Shown piece after piece: positions 50,596 to 50,713 of a stretch of DNA of 50,713 nt. The DNA comes from Aestuariirhabdus haliotis (GTDB taxonomy: Bacteria > Pseudomonadota > Gammaproteobacteria > Pseudomonadales > Aestuariirhabdaceae): NCBI RefSeq assembly GCF_023509475.1, contig NZ_JAKSDZ010000023.1:1-50713 (forward strand), given 5' to 3'. Both the position numbers and the translations under genes were made by a program. The notes below the pieces were generated by a model. It did no database searches. It was not told the origin of the DNA and worked only from the letters and a program-made list of their open reading frames with translations. Within the stretch, counting starts at the first letter, position 1. Each line of letters begins with the position of its first letter.

Positions 50596-50713
50596 GGCAC
50601 CTCTGATTAATTCTGATTAACTCTGGCTTTCAGGCGAATTCAGAATCGCGACACGCCTTTGCAGTAAGGTCGAGACCTTTCAAAAAGGCGTAACAAAGAG
50701 GCTGGATTCGCCC
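50592..50713 (-). mobile_element. Partial inverted copy of the MITE-like element
   Basis: From 50596 the sequence matches the reverse complement of the right part of the complete copy (37203-37463), starting with GGCACCTCTGATTAATTC. TTAA precedes it at 50592-50595. The copy continues beyond the window. It is inverted relative to the copies at 1-88 and 37203-37463. Confidence 0.8.

Noticed and set aside
1-50713. CRISPR array, prophage or integrase genes
   Set aside because: I saw no regularly spaced repeats, no phage structural genes and no integrase or transposase gene in the window.

Overview
The window reads as chromosomal DNA of a Gram-negative gammaproteobacterium, probably marine or salt-adapted. 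The support is the gene order alaS-lysC-csrA-tRNA-Ser-tRNA-Arg, which I know from Pseudomonas-like gammaproteobacteria, plus the lipoproteins and periplasmic binding proteins, and the sodium-linked genes (oadGAB decarboxylase pump, NhaC antiporter, TRAP transporter). The exact genus cannot be read from the sequence.

Layout. 1-88 is the end of a small dispersed element (further copies at 37199-37467 and from 50592 to the window edge). 336-7875 (minus strand) is a catabolic locus: SMP-30 lactonase-like protein, Gfo/Idh/MocA oxidoreductase, ABM-domain protein, three TRAP transporter genes, an isocitrate/isopropylmalate-type dehydrogenase and a GntR/FCD regulator. Three matching 14-bp palindromes precede the transporter, dehydrogenase and regulator genes and look like the operators. 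8114-10229 holds a DTW-domain tRNA modification enzyme, a PilZ protein and a beta-hydroxyacid dehydrogenase. 10264-14753 is alaS, lysC and csrA, with a perfect 18-bp inverted repeat at the alaS promoter. 14824-16919 carries tRNA-Ser(GCU), three identical tRNA-Arg(ACG) genes and the 3' remnant of a fourth; a sulfotransferase gene sits between the first two tRNA-Arg copies.

17075-21510 is a glycan-type cluster: GT4 glycosyltransferase, methyltransferase, an alpha/alpha-barrel-like protein, a second methyltransferase and a hexapeptide acyltransferase. 21522-28122 has a VOC-domain protein, a PaaI-like thioesterase, an SDR, a secreted unknown, a DUF898 membrane protein coupled to an M48 peptidase, and SmrA. 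28169-37135 is mixed: two orphan periplasmic binding proteins, CorA, DUF4399, MscS, a DUF4124 protein, two lipoproteins, NhaC, a stand-alone cyclic-nucleotide-binding protein and riboflavin synthase. Then come dusC (minus strand) and oadG-oadA-oadB.

42306-44955 is the most interesting part: three genes joined by 4-nt overlaps encode a ZorA-like proton-channel protein with a long coiled-coil tail, a ZorB-like MotB/OmpA protein, and a cysteine-rich third protein that is not an obvious ZorC, ZorD or ZorE. This looks like a reduced or variant Zorya-type antiphage system, or an undescribed ion-driven machine. The window ends with a small basic protein, a membrane diguanylate cyclase, a GNAT acetyltransferase, a nitronate monooxygenase, a structured intergenic region, a small charged protein and a metallo-beta-lactamase-fold hydrolase whose stop codon lies in the target site of the last dispersed element.
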